A DNA stretch of 64,000 bases, taken from contig OX359280.1 in NCBI GenBank assembly GCA_947179155.2, positions 42,883,555 through 42,947,554 on the forward strand. Direction: 5' to 3'. The number at the start of each line of letters is the position of its first letter. Position 1 is the first letter of the stretch. The notes beneath the pieces are model-generated. The model made no database searches, was not told the DNA's origin, and worked only from the letters and a program-made list of their open reading frames with translations. The DNA is from Hedera helix. Taxonomy: Eukaryota; Streptophyta; Magnoliopsida; Apiales; Araliaceae. Positions 24,786 through 35,464 of this stretch are shown piece by piece. A program made the translations under genes and the position numbers.

Positions 24786-27235
24786 TGGATTGATCGAGTG
24801 GTGAGCAGTACTGCAAGTTGGCTTCGCTTCTGAAATTCTTATTAGGGCGTTAGGTGTTTATAATGTGTTCTTTCTGTTCCGTGAGCCAAAAGACTTTTTT
24901 TTTCCATTTTCTTTTCGCTTGGAATAATCTATTAGGACAAGTTTGTGTCGATTCATAATTATAAAATAATTTTTTTAAAATTATTATTAATATTTATTTA
25001 CATAATTAGTAATTACATATTTTTTAAAATAAATTATTACTAATACTTATTCACTTAACTAACAATAAAAAAAATTGACATATTTTTCCTCCGTCCAAAA
25101 TGTGAATGTTCTTTAATTTCTGAATGAAGTAATGTTACTGCCTACTAATCAATACGTAATACTTTAGAATATTTTAATTTACTCCCTCCTCACCAAAGAA
25201 ATATTTTAATTTAATTTTAAAAAATTAAAAGTGACGTAATTCGTATAAAATAATAAATGATAGTAATAATTTTTAATTTATTTCACTAAACGGATTCATA
25301 TATCAATATTGAATTTTAATTTTTTTAAGATTAATTATAAAAAATCAAGTTTATATATGTTGAAAGTTTTTAAAATGCTAATGTTGGTGCAAGTATATTG
25401 TTGAAATGTTACAGTAGCTGTTATGTTTCATGCACTTTGAAAATAAGGAATTTAAATAAGGAAATTAATTGTTTTATACATTAATCCCTCTCTTCTTGTA
25501 TTATTTGCAAAGCTCAAATACATCCTTGATCTATGTGATATAGTTCAATTTCATGTCATATCCAAATATGTAATCGTTTATTATTTAAATATGATAATTA
25601 AATATATCAATTTTTATTTTATTATGTATGCATATTTATTACTTATAATATATATATTAATCGTAACTGACAATATTATATGTAATAATTTTTATCGGTA
25701 TTAATTTTTATTTTATCATGTGTGCATATTTAATACTTATAATATATACTAATTGTAATTTACAGTACTCTATATAATAATTTTTATAAGAGAAATTTTA
25801 TTATCACATTTTACCTCTTTATGTATTAGTATAGATAGTAATAATACATTATGATGCTAAACTTGATATCATTGTATTATTCAATATTACCAACAAACAA
25901 GAAAATTTTATTTTTTTAAACAAAAAATAGAGCAAATAAGTAGTCTGTTTACTTTTAGAAAATCTGGAATATAATTCAAATTGAGGGCCCACGAGCCCAT
26001 CGAGTTTATTATCAGTGCCAGAACGGCCACTAAGTTCCCAGCAGATGTGGGCCACTTAAAAGTGTTCTCCAGAATGTAATGTTTTTTTATACTTTTATTT
26101 GAGTTCAATTTTTTTTTAATTTAATAAATTACGAGTAGCTTTATGTTCAAAAATTATGCACAAACGGAAAAAGAAGAAAAAAAGTATATGACTCTTATTA
26201 TTTAAATTGTTGGTTAAGACTATTTAGTTACTAAATAACGTAATTCTATTTTTTAGGGTGAAATTTTTTAATTTTGGAATTTATAAAGAAAATTTTAAAT
26301 TTAATACAAAATTACATTATTTTATTTAAATTAATTAATAGATTTTATTATTTTATTTAATTAATCAGTGAAATTAACTATTTCATTTGAATAAATTATT
26401 AAAATTAATTATTTTACGTGCAGTGTGATAATTTATAGTAAATTTTACTTATTTAAGCGATATAAACTTGTTTATACTATTTAATTATATTATTTTATAT
26501 AAGAATATATATAATTAAATAGTTTTAAATATATTAAAAAATATTAAAATTATATAAATATATTATTTTATTATTACACATAATATTTCGGTCAAAATTA
26601 TGATAAGAAGGGTCACTTTTAAGAGATCAGATGATAAACCTTAATTTAATTGTGCACACATCACAATCAACCGTTACTATAATAGATAATAAAGCGTTTT
26701 CAAGTCTAATCAGTTCCAAGAAGGTCAATTGAGTCAAACACTTCCATTCTAAAGTACATAAATAGTCCAGAGAGAGATAAAGCCGTTGCTATCTATCAAA
26801 TCCCAGAACCCAAAAACGGCCCTCTCACGTGCACCCTCACGAAATTCTAACAGATTCACGTGACCTTCTCCTCCATTATAAAACCAAACAAAAAGGAAAA
26901 TGATCTGAATAGATAAATATGTAACAAAATAAAATAAATATTTTCATATTAGAGTTTCAAGTTAAAGTAAAGCGCAACAAATAAGACATGAATTATTTGT
27001 TAAAACTATAAATAGATAAATGAGAGAAATAAAAAGAAAATTAATTGATAAACCCAATGTGCACACTATCAAACCAATCACTGAATCACACACAAACCAC
27101 GTGCTGCTAAAATGCGCAGCAAGCTAACTTAACTCACAAAATAATGAAAATAAGTAAATCTACCGCTAATAACGTTAAAAACAGTAAAGCACATATAAAT
27201 CAAATAAATAAAAAAAACGTGATCCCAATGACGAA
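24786..27235. other. 2.4-kb AT-rich intergenic region
   Basis: No gene seen. The left end holds the cyclophilin promoter side. A partial Stowaway-like start (CCTCCGTCCAAAATG near 25089) and a TACTCCCTCC motif near 25180 suggest eroded MITEs. The stretch 26660-27235 contains CACGTG motifs (near 26827, 26857 and 27099) and the 3' region of the FLA gene. Confidence 0.5.
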
Positions 27236-28501
27236 TTACGACAATAAAGCTGAGACAATAGCAGATACTGACACTGTAACCAAAGCCGTAACCAATGCCG
27301 GAGCGTTCACGCCGGCCGATTTGTCGGCGGTCGTATCCTGAGACTCGTTTCCAGGGGAATCCGCCGGAGATGCATTTGGCGACTCTGAAGGTGGTGCCGG
27401 AGGAGAGAGGAAGGGCGACGGAGCCGCTGCAGATTCCGGAGCTGGAATTGGAGACGGTTCGGCCGGTGACGGAGCTGGAGAAGATACCGGACCTGGAGCT
27501 GGTGCCGGGGACGGAGCTTTTCCGAACAATTCTGGCGGAAGAAGAATACTATCAACCGTATACACAACGAACGGTGTTGAGTCAATTACTGTGCCAGCTA
27601 TGCGGGACGTGTCGAGGCCGGTACTAAGACTCACAGAATCACCGGCGGTTTGAACCTTCAAGTCGTATTTTCCGGCGCCGTTAGTCGCCAAAGTTGAAAT
27701 CGGATCTTTCGAACTCTTCAATGTCCCGATCGGAGAGTAACTGGCAAGGGCATGATACTGTAACAGTGACACCAGCTCCGCATTGGTGAGCTTCGTCAGA
27801 TCCGGCAGTCCTTTCGCCTTAAACGCCTCATCGTTCGGAGCAAAAACCGTCAAACCTTTCTCCAACGCCGTCTGGTACACCTTTATCACTCCGGTACTCA
27901 GTATCAAACCGGCGAAAGTCTTACTTCCGGCTTTCTCCAACAACGCCGTTAAATTAACATCCGAAGCAGGAGCCGGCGCCGCCAAAATATCCTTTACAAC
28001 GATTGGCGCGGAAATCTCCAGAACGGAGAAATTGTACGGCACTTGCTTGATCGATTTCGTGTAAGTCGAGTCGAGCGGCGAGCCAGGAATAGCCGAGCCG
28101 AAGCCGACCTTACCGCCTTTCAGATCCGTGATATTCACAAACCCTAGCTTTCCATTGGCATTTCCGGTGGTCTGATATAAGGTGGTGGACAGAGTACTTC
28201 CGTCGGAGATGTCGTGAAGCTTTTTGGCATCGTAATAATCCAGCAAAACATGGAGGCTCAGGGCATTTTTGACGACGGAGAGTGGATATTTTGCGAGAGC
28301 GGATATGGCACCGTTACTCACTACCAGAACAGTGACGGTTAAACGAGTGTTAATTTCGTCGGCGACTTTTGTTTCGGTGAGATACTTGTTGAAATCACTG
28401 TACTCCGGGTAACCGGATAGAACCTCCGTGATGTTGGTGGCTCCGGCGATGGAGACGGCGAAGAGACAGAAAGTGAAGAGGATGAGAGAGAAAGCAGCCA
28501 T
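27236..28501 (-). CDS. FLA8: fasciclin-like arabinogalactan protein, FLA8-type
   Basis: Secreted, probably GPI-anchored cell-surface proteoglycan of the plasma membrane and wall. Single exon of 421 aa, matching the ~420 aa of FLA8. Residues 1-21 are a signal peptide (MAAFSLILFTFCLFAVSIAG). FAS1 domain 1 spans about 23-170 and begins ITEVLSGYPEYSDFNKYL. FAS1 domain 2 spans about 185-325 and keeps GLTVFAPNDEAF and VVYTVDSILLPPELFG. Residues ~328-385 are a Pro/Ala/Ser arabinogalactan glycomodule (APSPAPAPGP, SPAPSPAEPSP). The last ~25 residues are hydrophobic after a small-residue region, as a GPI signal should be. Several N-x-S/T sites lie in the FAS1 domains. The coding sequence is GC-rich compared with its surroundings. 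Intact. Confidence 0.95.
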   Translation of the reverse strand: MAAFSLILFTFCLFAVSIAGATNITEVLSGYPEYSDFNKYLTETKVADEINTRLTVTVLVVSNGAISALAKYPLSVVKNALSLHVLLDYYDAKKLHDISDGSTLSTTLYQTTGNANGKLGFVNITDLKGGKVGFGSAIPGSPLDSTYTKSIKQVPYNFSVLEISAPIVVKDILAAPAPASDVNLTALLEKAGSKTFAGLILSTGVIKVYQTALEKGLTVFAPNDEAFKAKGLPDLTKLTNAELVSLLQYHALASYSPIGTLKSSKDPISTLATNGAGKYDLKVQTAGDSVSLSTGLDTSRIAGTVIDSTPFVVYTVDSILLPPELFGKAPSPAPAPGPVSSPAPSPAEPSPIPAPESAAAPSPFLSPPAPPSESPNASPADSPGNESQDTTADKSAGVNAPALVTALVTVSVSAIVSALLS

Positions 28502-31500
28502 ACTGAAATGTAGACAGAGAAATGGGAAGGAATAGAGCAGTTGGGAAGGGTATTAAACGGGAAAGAAATAGAACAGATTTAACCAGGGTTGATATTTCTT
28601 TTTCTTTTGGGTTTGCGTTTGCTGAAAAAAAAAACTCTTTTTATTAGGGGTAAGTAAAGGCGTTAAGGTTATTGTGAGTTGGTAACGGCTGTGAAATAAA
28701 GTAAAAGATATGGATGGGTCAATGAATGGTGAATACGTGTGTAGTTAATTATAGTTATAGGCTTATAGCTGTAAATTACCAAATTGTTACACGTATAATT
28801 AGGTGGGTTTAGATTTTTGAGCTTCTATGAAAGGACATTATTTTGGGACGTAATTGTGTCCTTGCACTTATTTTTTTTTAAATCTGAATGGATCATGGGG
28901 ACATTTATATTGGGACGACAACATTTGCAATAAAAAATAGATTTTTTTTAACATGTATTCTTAAGAGTATATATTAAGTACGAAAAATAAAAATAAAAGA
29001 TAAAATTTATTAAATATTATTTATTTATATATTTATACTAAATTTAATACATAAAAAAATAATATATTAATAGATTTCATATATTGAATTCAGTGCAAAT
29101 ACATAAATAAATAATATTTAGTGGGACTCATCTTTTATTTTTTGTGTTTAGCATGTGTTAAAAGGACCCTAAAAAATAATATACATGTTGATATATATTT
29201 GACGAAGTTAAACCTCGATAAATGTAAAAAGTTTTACAATAAAATATAATAAATTAATTAGAGATCAATTTTATCTTTTACTTGTATAGACATATGTCAT
29301 AGTTATAATTCGATTGGAACTTTCAAAATGTATAACAACAGTGTTTCACAATAATTTCAATATTTCAATCTCCTTTTTATTGTAAGAACAATATTTGTTT
29401 CTATTTTTAGGTATATATTCAGTTTGTTTCTAAGAAAATATTATGAAATAAATGCTTTTCTTTTTTGACGTTTGATATTACCGAAACAATATATTTTTAA
29501 AATTATAAATATTATTAGATTAGTTATAAATATATCCCTAAATTTATATTTACTCCCACAGTATCATTTTACTCTAACAATGTAACAATTTTTTCTTTTT
29601 GGTGTGGAGAATGTAAGCTCCACCTAATTCATAATTATTTTTTGTAATTTTTTAAGGAATGGGCAAAATATTTATTGCCATAATGAGAACTTAGAGAACA
29701 TAACCAACAAAATTAGATACTAATTACCAAAAAGGAACTTTTTTTTACAAATGTTTCTGTTATATATTAATATAAATTTGTGCCGAATTATAATTATTAA
29801 ACATATCAGTTAGATAAGATTATAAAAAATTATCGTCTATTATATATATTTTTTAAAATTAATATTAATATTTATCCGTATGATTAATAATAATAAAAAA
29901 CGACATTCGCAACCTGTATCATTTTTCCTTTTACAAAAGATCACGTAAAGAAACTATGCTTGTACCAGTACTTTAAATATGCTCTGCTCTGCTCGTCCTG
30001 CCCCTTTGAATTTACACTTTATGTTTCTAACTGGATTCTTATGTATGGAAAAGACCAAATTAACGTTATAAAAAATGAGATTTGAGAGATCTCTTAAACC
30101 TAACAACTAATTACCAATAATCCCTCTCTAATTTTCTCGTCCTTATCTTTTCCATAAATCCATAGTTTCCTTCCTGAAATTTACTGCTCTTAAAATTTCA
30201 CAACTCATCATTTGAATTATGTAGAAGTTATTTTCATTTCAGAAATTGGTTTTCAAAAATATTATACTCCCGGCATTTCAAATTATAATATTTCGGTGAT
30301 ATTACTGTCTTAAAAAGTGTCTTAAATGACGTGTCATCGTAACATTAGTTGAATAGATTTCATGTGATTCGCTGTATTATAAATTATCAGTAAAATATTA
30401 AATGTTATATAATTTGACTCATGCGAGACTAAATATTTGAGACTACTAACATTACTTATAATATTATTATTTACTTTTAAAAGTCAATTTAAACATTTTC
30501 AAATTATATATTGATGCACTTGATACATTATAAAAAATAGTGATAGAGAATTTCATTATTGATACGTCTTTTGAGATATACATTTAAACCGATTATTTCA
30601 ACAAAATAGTCTGATAAAAAGAATAATCTTTGGCAAATAATTCTTAGTCGGGAAAAAAAAATATTGTCACAAAATAATGAAATGTTTGCTAGGTTGCAGC
30701 CAATTAATTTATGACTAATTTGTCGACAACAAGACATAATAAAGTGGTAAACTTCATGCTAAAATTGTTCCTCTTTGATGCCATGTGACCCCCAATGCCC
30801 TACTTGTAGGTGAAGCATGTCCTCTATGGTTCCACATACTAAAAGATTGTACCACTAATTGATGCCCAATAGTGGCAAAACCACTCAATGCCATTGCCCA
30901 TACACCTATTATCCTATTTAAAACTTTTGAAAGATTTGGTGTGCTTGATTTAGTGTCAATATGTCAGCCATCATGTGAGTCTTGTTCAAACTTCATTTGT
31001 AGCCTCATAAAAATGAACAATAATGTGAAGAAAATATAATGGTGGTTCAAAGCACAAAGCAAGGAACCTTTAATACATTCAATATATACACACATTCTAA
31101 TTTCTTTACTTAATATTATTTTGGATAAAATGTTATTATGTTTATTAGTCTTTTTGATATTTTTACAATTTTTTTATTTCTTCAGAGCGCGTAATACTAA
31201 ATTATTTTACACGCGAAAGAAACTTTGTAAAAATATAAAAAATACTTTTAAAAAAATATTGAATTAAACAACAAAAGATAAAGATTACAATTATCTATAT
31301 AAAAATAATAATTTCATCAAATCTAACATGATTAGATGAATTTGAAGATAAATTGGTTTTAGATCAAGACTAGCTAATCAATGCCCTAAATTACCTTTTG
31401 GACTTGTGGTACTCTTCTTCTTTAACAAACAAGCCCAAAGTTAGCAAGGCCCCTAAATTAGGTTTGGGCTCCTCGATCCAAGAACAAAAGTTATGCATAC

Positions 31501-31740
31501 CCAAAAAAAAAAGGGACAATTACATTTTTTAGTATATTTTTAGAAAAAATTACAATAAAAGTGAATAAATAAAATATCTACAAAATTAGTACATCTTTAA
31601 TTTTTAATTTACAAATTAGTGTATTCTTATCCCTTTAATTTAGGTAGGTATTTTAATGGGTTGCTTATGTGGACCATTTTTCTAATTGATTGGACATTTC
31701 AAAATTTAAATTTTAATCTATATTTAAACTAGTTCATCTC
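28502..31740. other. 3.2-kb AT-rich intergenic region
   Basis: Carries the FLA8 promoter and leader in its first few hundred bases. The remainder is AT-rich with many short palindromic and homopolymer stretches. I see no gene, RNA or complete element. The phrase GGGACAATTACATTTT with a following TTTTTAGAAAAAATTA near 31513-31550 recurs in similar form at 33104-33145, so parts are interspersed repeat. Confidence 0.5.
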
Positions 31741-32017
31741 TCTCTCTTCTGAACTCTATTATACCAGTCACCATGCTTATTGCTAAAAGTCACAGAGGAG
31801 ACTTCATCAAGCCGCGACGACTCCGTCGGACCAAAAGCAAGGGACTTCCGATCTTTTTCTTCTTCTTCCTCTTTTTATTTTGTCTTTGTTTAATCTGAGT
31901 TTGTGGTGTGTGGCGGTAGTTTATGGTGGTACGTGGCGGTGGATGAGGTGTTGGTGGTAAGTGGCGAAGCACATGTCGGTGATTTCCACGGTTGAAATGC
32001 AGTTTTGTCTTAATACA

Positions 32018-32190
32018 GTTGGTAACCAAACCTTCATATCGAGGTAACCAAACCTTCATACCAAGGTAACCAAACGTTCATATCAAGGTAACCAAAACGG
32101 TGCTCTGTTTTTAAAACACAATCTGCAGGTTTCTGAAGGTAACCAAACACTAGTATGGAGGTAACCAATTCTTAAATGTATGGATACCTT
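32018..32190. repeat. GGTAACCAAA repeat unit, copy A
   Basis: Contains TTGGTAACCAAACCTTCATA, a second GGTAACCAAAC, AACGGTGCTCTGTTTTTAAA, ACACAATCTGCAGGTTTCTG, and AACCAAACACTAGTATGGAG. The same order recurs at 33680-33850 and 33935-34110. Confidence 0.85.
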
Positions 32191-32450
32191 TTGTATTAAA
32201 TGTTGGTTTCCTTTGTTTTAATGTTGGATACCTTTTGTATTAGGGGTTTGGTTACCTGTGTATTAAGAGTTAGTTACCTGTGTATTTAAGGTTTGGTTAC
32301 CTCTGTATTAAGGGTTGGTTACCTTTATATTAAATGTTGGTTACCGTTGTAATAAAGATTGGTTACTTTTGTATAAATGTTTGGTTACCTTTGTATTTAA
32401 GGTTGATTACTTTTTGTATTAAGGTTTTGTTACCTTCGTATTTAACCAAT
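32175..32450. repeat. ~24-bp minisatellite with GGTTACC core
   Basis: About eleven degenerate units of the form TTGGTTACCTTTGTATTAAA, period about 23-26 bp. The core is the reverse complement of the GGTAACCAA core in the flanking unit, so the two arrays can pair as a large inverted repeat. Confidence 0.85.
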
Positions 32451-32519
32451 GCAACTATTATGTACATGTATTTCTCTTTCTCTCCTCCGCCCAATTATTA
32501 GTTGCGAATCGATTTTTAG

Positions 32520-32775
32520 ACACGCCTTGAAACACATGAAGGAAGGGAGTTCCATAATCAACACAACATCAGTGAATGCATACAAAGGAAATGCAAAGTT
32601 GCTGGACTACACATCCACCAAGGTATCCACAGGACTTGCACTTCAGTTGGTTGGCTAAGGCATCCGTGTGAACGGAGTTGCTCCCGGTCCGGTTGGACTC
32701 CATTGATTCTGGCATCATTCGACGAGGAAGAGTATGTCAACTTTGAAAATCAAGTGCCGATGAAAAGAGTCGGGT
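32520..32775 (+). pseudogene. short-chain dehydrogenase/reductase fragment
   Basis: Matches the middle-to-late part of plant SDR proteins of the glucose/ribitol dehydrogenase type: RHALKHMKEGSSIINTTSVN, then YTSTK (the catalytic YxxxK), LALQLV, GIRVNGVAPGPV, then WTPLI-type and EYVNFENQVPMKRVG. It is broken. Several codons after the YxxxK are missing (TSTKVSTGLAL). A TAA follows LQLVG at about 32657. One base is missing in the PGPVWTP region (GTCCGGTTGGACTCC). No N-terminal Rossmann part was found upstream. It lies between the GGTTACC minisatellite and the two downstream copies of the same repeat family, so it was probably carried or broken by those elements. Confidence 0.85.
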
Positions 32776-33679
32776 TCCGGCGATCTGTATAATGTAGTTT
32801 GATCTATTTGTTTGAGTTTGAAAAAATGATAATTGCTAACAGTATCTCCTTTTTTTCAGGATTTGAAAGATACGTGTGTAATTAATTTATCCTTATTGCA
32901 CTCTTTTTATAATTATTTTATTTGTGCACTAATTTTGTAATTTTTAACTAATTGTTGTATATTATTGTAAAGCACAGCTGTGGCGATCCTGGATGACCCC
33001 TCCATGCAAGCGGATAATGGGACCCACATTAATTAGTAAAATGGCGCGTGCCAGAAAATCCTTTGGGCTCGTGCTGACTCGGCACTCTTTTAATCAATCT
33101 TGGGACATTTACACTTTATAATACTTTTTTAGAAAAAATTATATTAAAAATACATTTTAAAAATATTTACAAAAATGTTATAATTTAATGTTTTATTTTT
33201 AAAAGTAGTGCAGTTGTTGTTCCTTCAATTTAGTTACGTAATTTTGTAAGTTTCCTTATTATCTGTTCCCTAAAAAAATTGTACTGAAATTTCCAACTCT
33301 AATTATTACCGCCTACTAATCTGCTTTTATTTCTATTGAATCAACGTCTGAAGGTTTTCTATTTAGGATCCACAATGATCTCGGACCACTCACAAATCTT
33401 TTTCTATTTAGGATTTCGGACCATTAACAATGGTTCTTCAGAGAATTTATTTTCAATAATTTAAGATTGTTGCAAATAGAGGACACCATTTTCAGATCAA
33501 CCAACGCAAGAGAGAATTATAAAATCCTTAAATATTTCATTAAATTTATTTTTTTTGATTGAGCACTAGGATTAATATAGACGATGAAATTGACCACTAA
33601 TGGCAAAGTTAAAGATACAGGGAATTGTTGTGGGTGGATAAGAAAGGAGGGAGGGGGGGTGGATAAGCACCAGCATTAA

Positions 33680-34110
33680 AGATAACCAAATCTTCATACC
33701 AAGGTAACCAAAACACACATCAGCATGTTTCCAAAACGGTGCTATGTTTTTAAAACACAATCTGCAGGTTTCTGGAGGTAACCAAGTACTAGTATGGAGG
33801 TAACTAATTCTTAAATGTGTAGTAACTAGTTTTTTCGTTTAGTAAATCTAGGTAACCAAATACTAGTCTTCTTCTTCCTCCTTTTTATTTTGTCTTTGTT
33901 AATGTGAGTTTGTTAATGTGAATTTCATAATACAGTTGGTAACCAAACCTTCATATCAAGGTAACCAAACCTTCATACCAAGGTAACCAAAACACAATCA
34001 GCAGGTTTCCAAAACGGTGCTCTGTTTTTAAAACACAATCTGCAGGTTTCTGGAGGTAACCAAACACTAGTATAAAGGTAACTAATTCCTAAATGTATAG
34101 TAACTAATGC
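33680..34110. repeat. GGTAACCAAA repeat unit, copies B and C in tandem
   Basis: Copy B is about 33680-33850 and copy C about 33935-34110. Both repeat the GGTAACCAAA...GGTGCT.TGTTTTTAAAACA...CTGCAGGTTTCTGGAGG order of copy A. Between them, TCTTCTTCCTCCTTTTTATT with TTGTCTTTGTTAAT repeats a stretch found at 31858-31890 upstream of copy A. The array therefore extends from about 31.8 to 34.1 kb. Confidence 0.85.
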
Positions 34111-35464
34111 AATTATAAAAAAATCAATTATAGATTGACATAAAACAAGGGCAACGACTAGAACATTTTGTTATATATATATATATAAAGTCCATTGAAA
34201 TTTCGACCATTTGACAAGAAAAAAGCCGCATCCGTCATCCGTGGGCGATAATTGATGTCTTGTTCATTTATCAGGTTACACTAGTAGCATGGTGGTCAAA
34301 CTTGAAGAAAGACTTATTGATGTTCATTTGTTATTGTAATTTTTATCGATGCTATTTGATATTAAAATATTTATATATATATAAATCTGATGTTGGTTAT
34401 TGAAGCAATTAAATAGAAAAGATTAAATAGAGTGGTTATTATTCTCCTTGATTTAAGGGATAATGATTTAATAAGTTTATTCTTGTTGTACTTTTTTTAT
34501 AATTATTTATTTAGTGTACTATTCTTATAATTATTTTATAAAAATTATATACTTATGTAAAGAACTCAATTTTTATCCCGCCGAATCACGCGTCATGTGT
34601 TCGGTGTAGGAGAATTTAAACAAATTTTTGTCGTGTATGTGTACGTCGGTTAAATCACAAATTGGACGTCATAGTTTAGGCATAAATTCGAGTTTTATCT
34701 TAGAATTTATTTTTGATTAAAAATAACCTAAACTTTTAGCACTTAAGCAAATTACACAAATTGAGTTGAGTCAAAATTTTAAATCACTCGAACTCAAGTC
34801 AGCTAAGTTTTAATCGAATTAAATCAAATACAAATTATTATTATATTTATATATTTAATATATAAAAATAATTATTTTATTTAATTACATATTAAACAAG
34901 TCGAATTTAAGTGTGTTTGAACGGAATTTAAATAAATACAATTTAAACTAATTCGAATTGGATTTAAACGAATTTGTATTGAATTTAGATAAATCAAATT
35001 TAAATAAGTTAAACTCAAATTAAATATAATATAATTTAAATTTTAATATTTAAATTAAATGAATATAATTTTTTATTTAATCTCGACTTGATAAATGAAC
35101 TTAAGTCAAATTAAATCAAGCTGAACTTTATTTATGAATGACTTAATTGGTTTACAGTTCCAAATGAAAAAGAGTGCAAATTATGTCGATCTCGAAATTA
35201 AAAATTTTAAGCTGAAAATAAAGTTTTTAGATCTAAATTAAGAAGAGTGCAAATTATACTGACACTCAAAATTAATTGAATGTAAATTTGAACAATATGG
35301 TATGAAATTATAGTATAAAAAGTCTCGATTTTTTTTTTTGAATATTTAGCTGAAGCCTGCATAAGGCTGACTGGCGGAGCAACGTCATAGCCTGTGACAC
35401 TACTTTAATCTTTATGTTTATCTAAATCCATCCAAATCTCTCTCTCCATAATTGCCAGATCCAG
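34111..35464. other. AT-rich spacer upstream of GRF9
   Basis: No gene seen. The stretch 34680-35150 is built of short repeated phrases such as AATTTAAATAA, GAACTCAAGTCAG and AAATCAAATTTAAATAAG and is probably old repeat. From about 35340 the sequence becomes less AT-rich and should hold the GRF9 promoter and leader. Confidence 0.45.

Noticed and set aside
31790..32059. 89-aa minus-strand ORF rich in Arg, Lys and His
   Set aside because: It overlaps repeat sequence and has simple composition with no splice or domain evidence.
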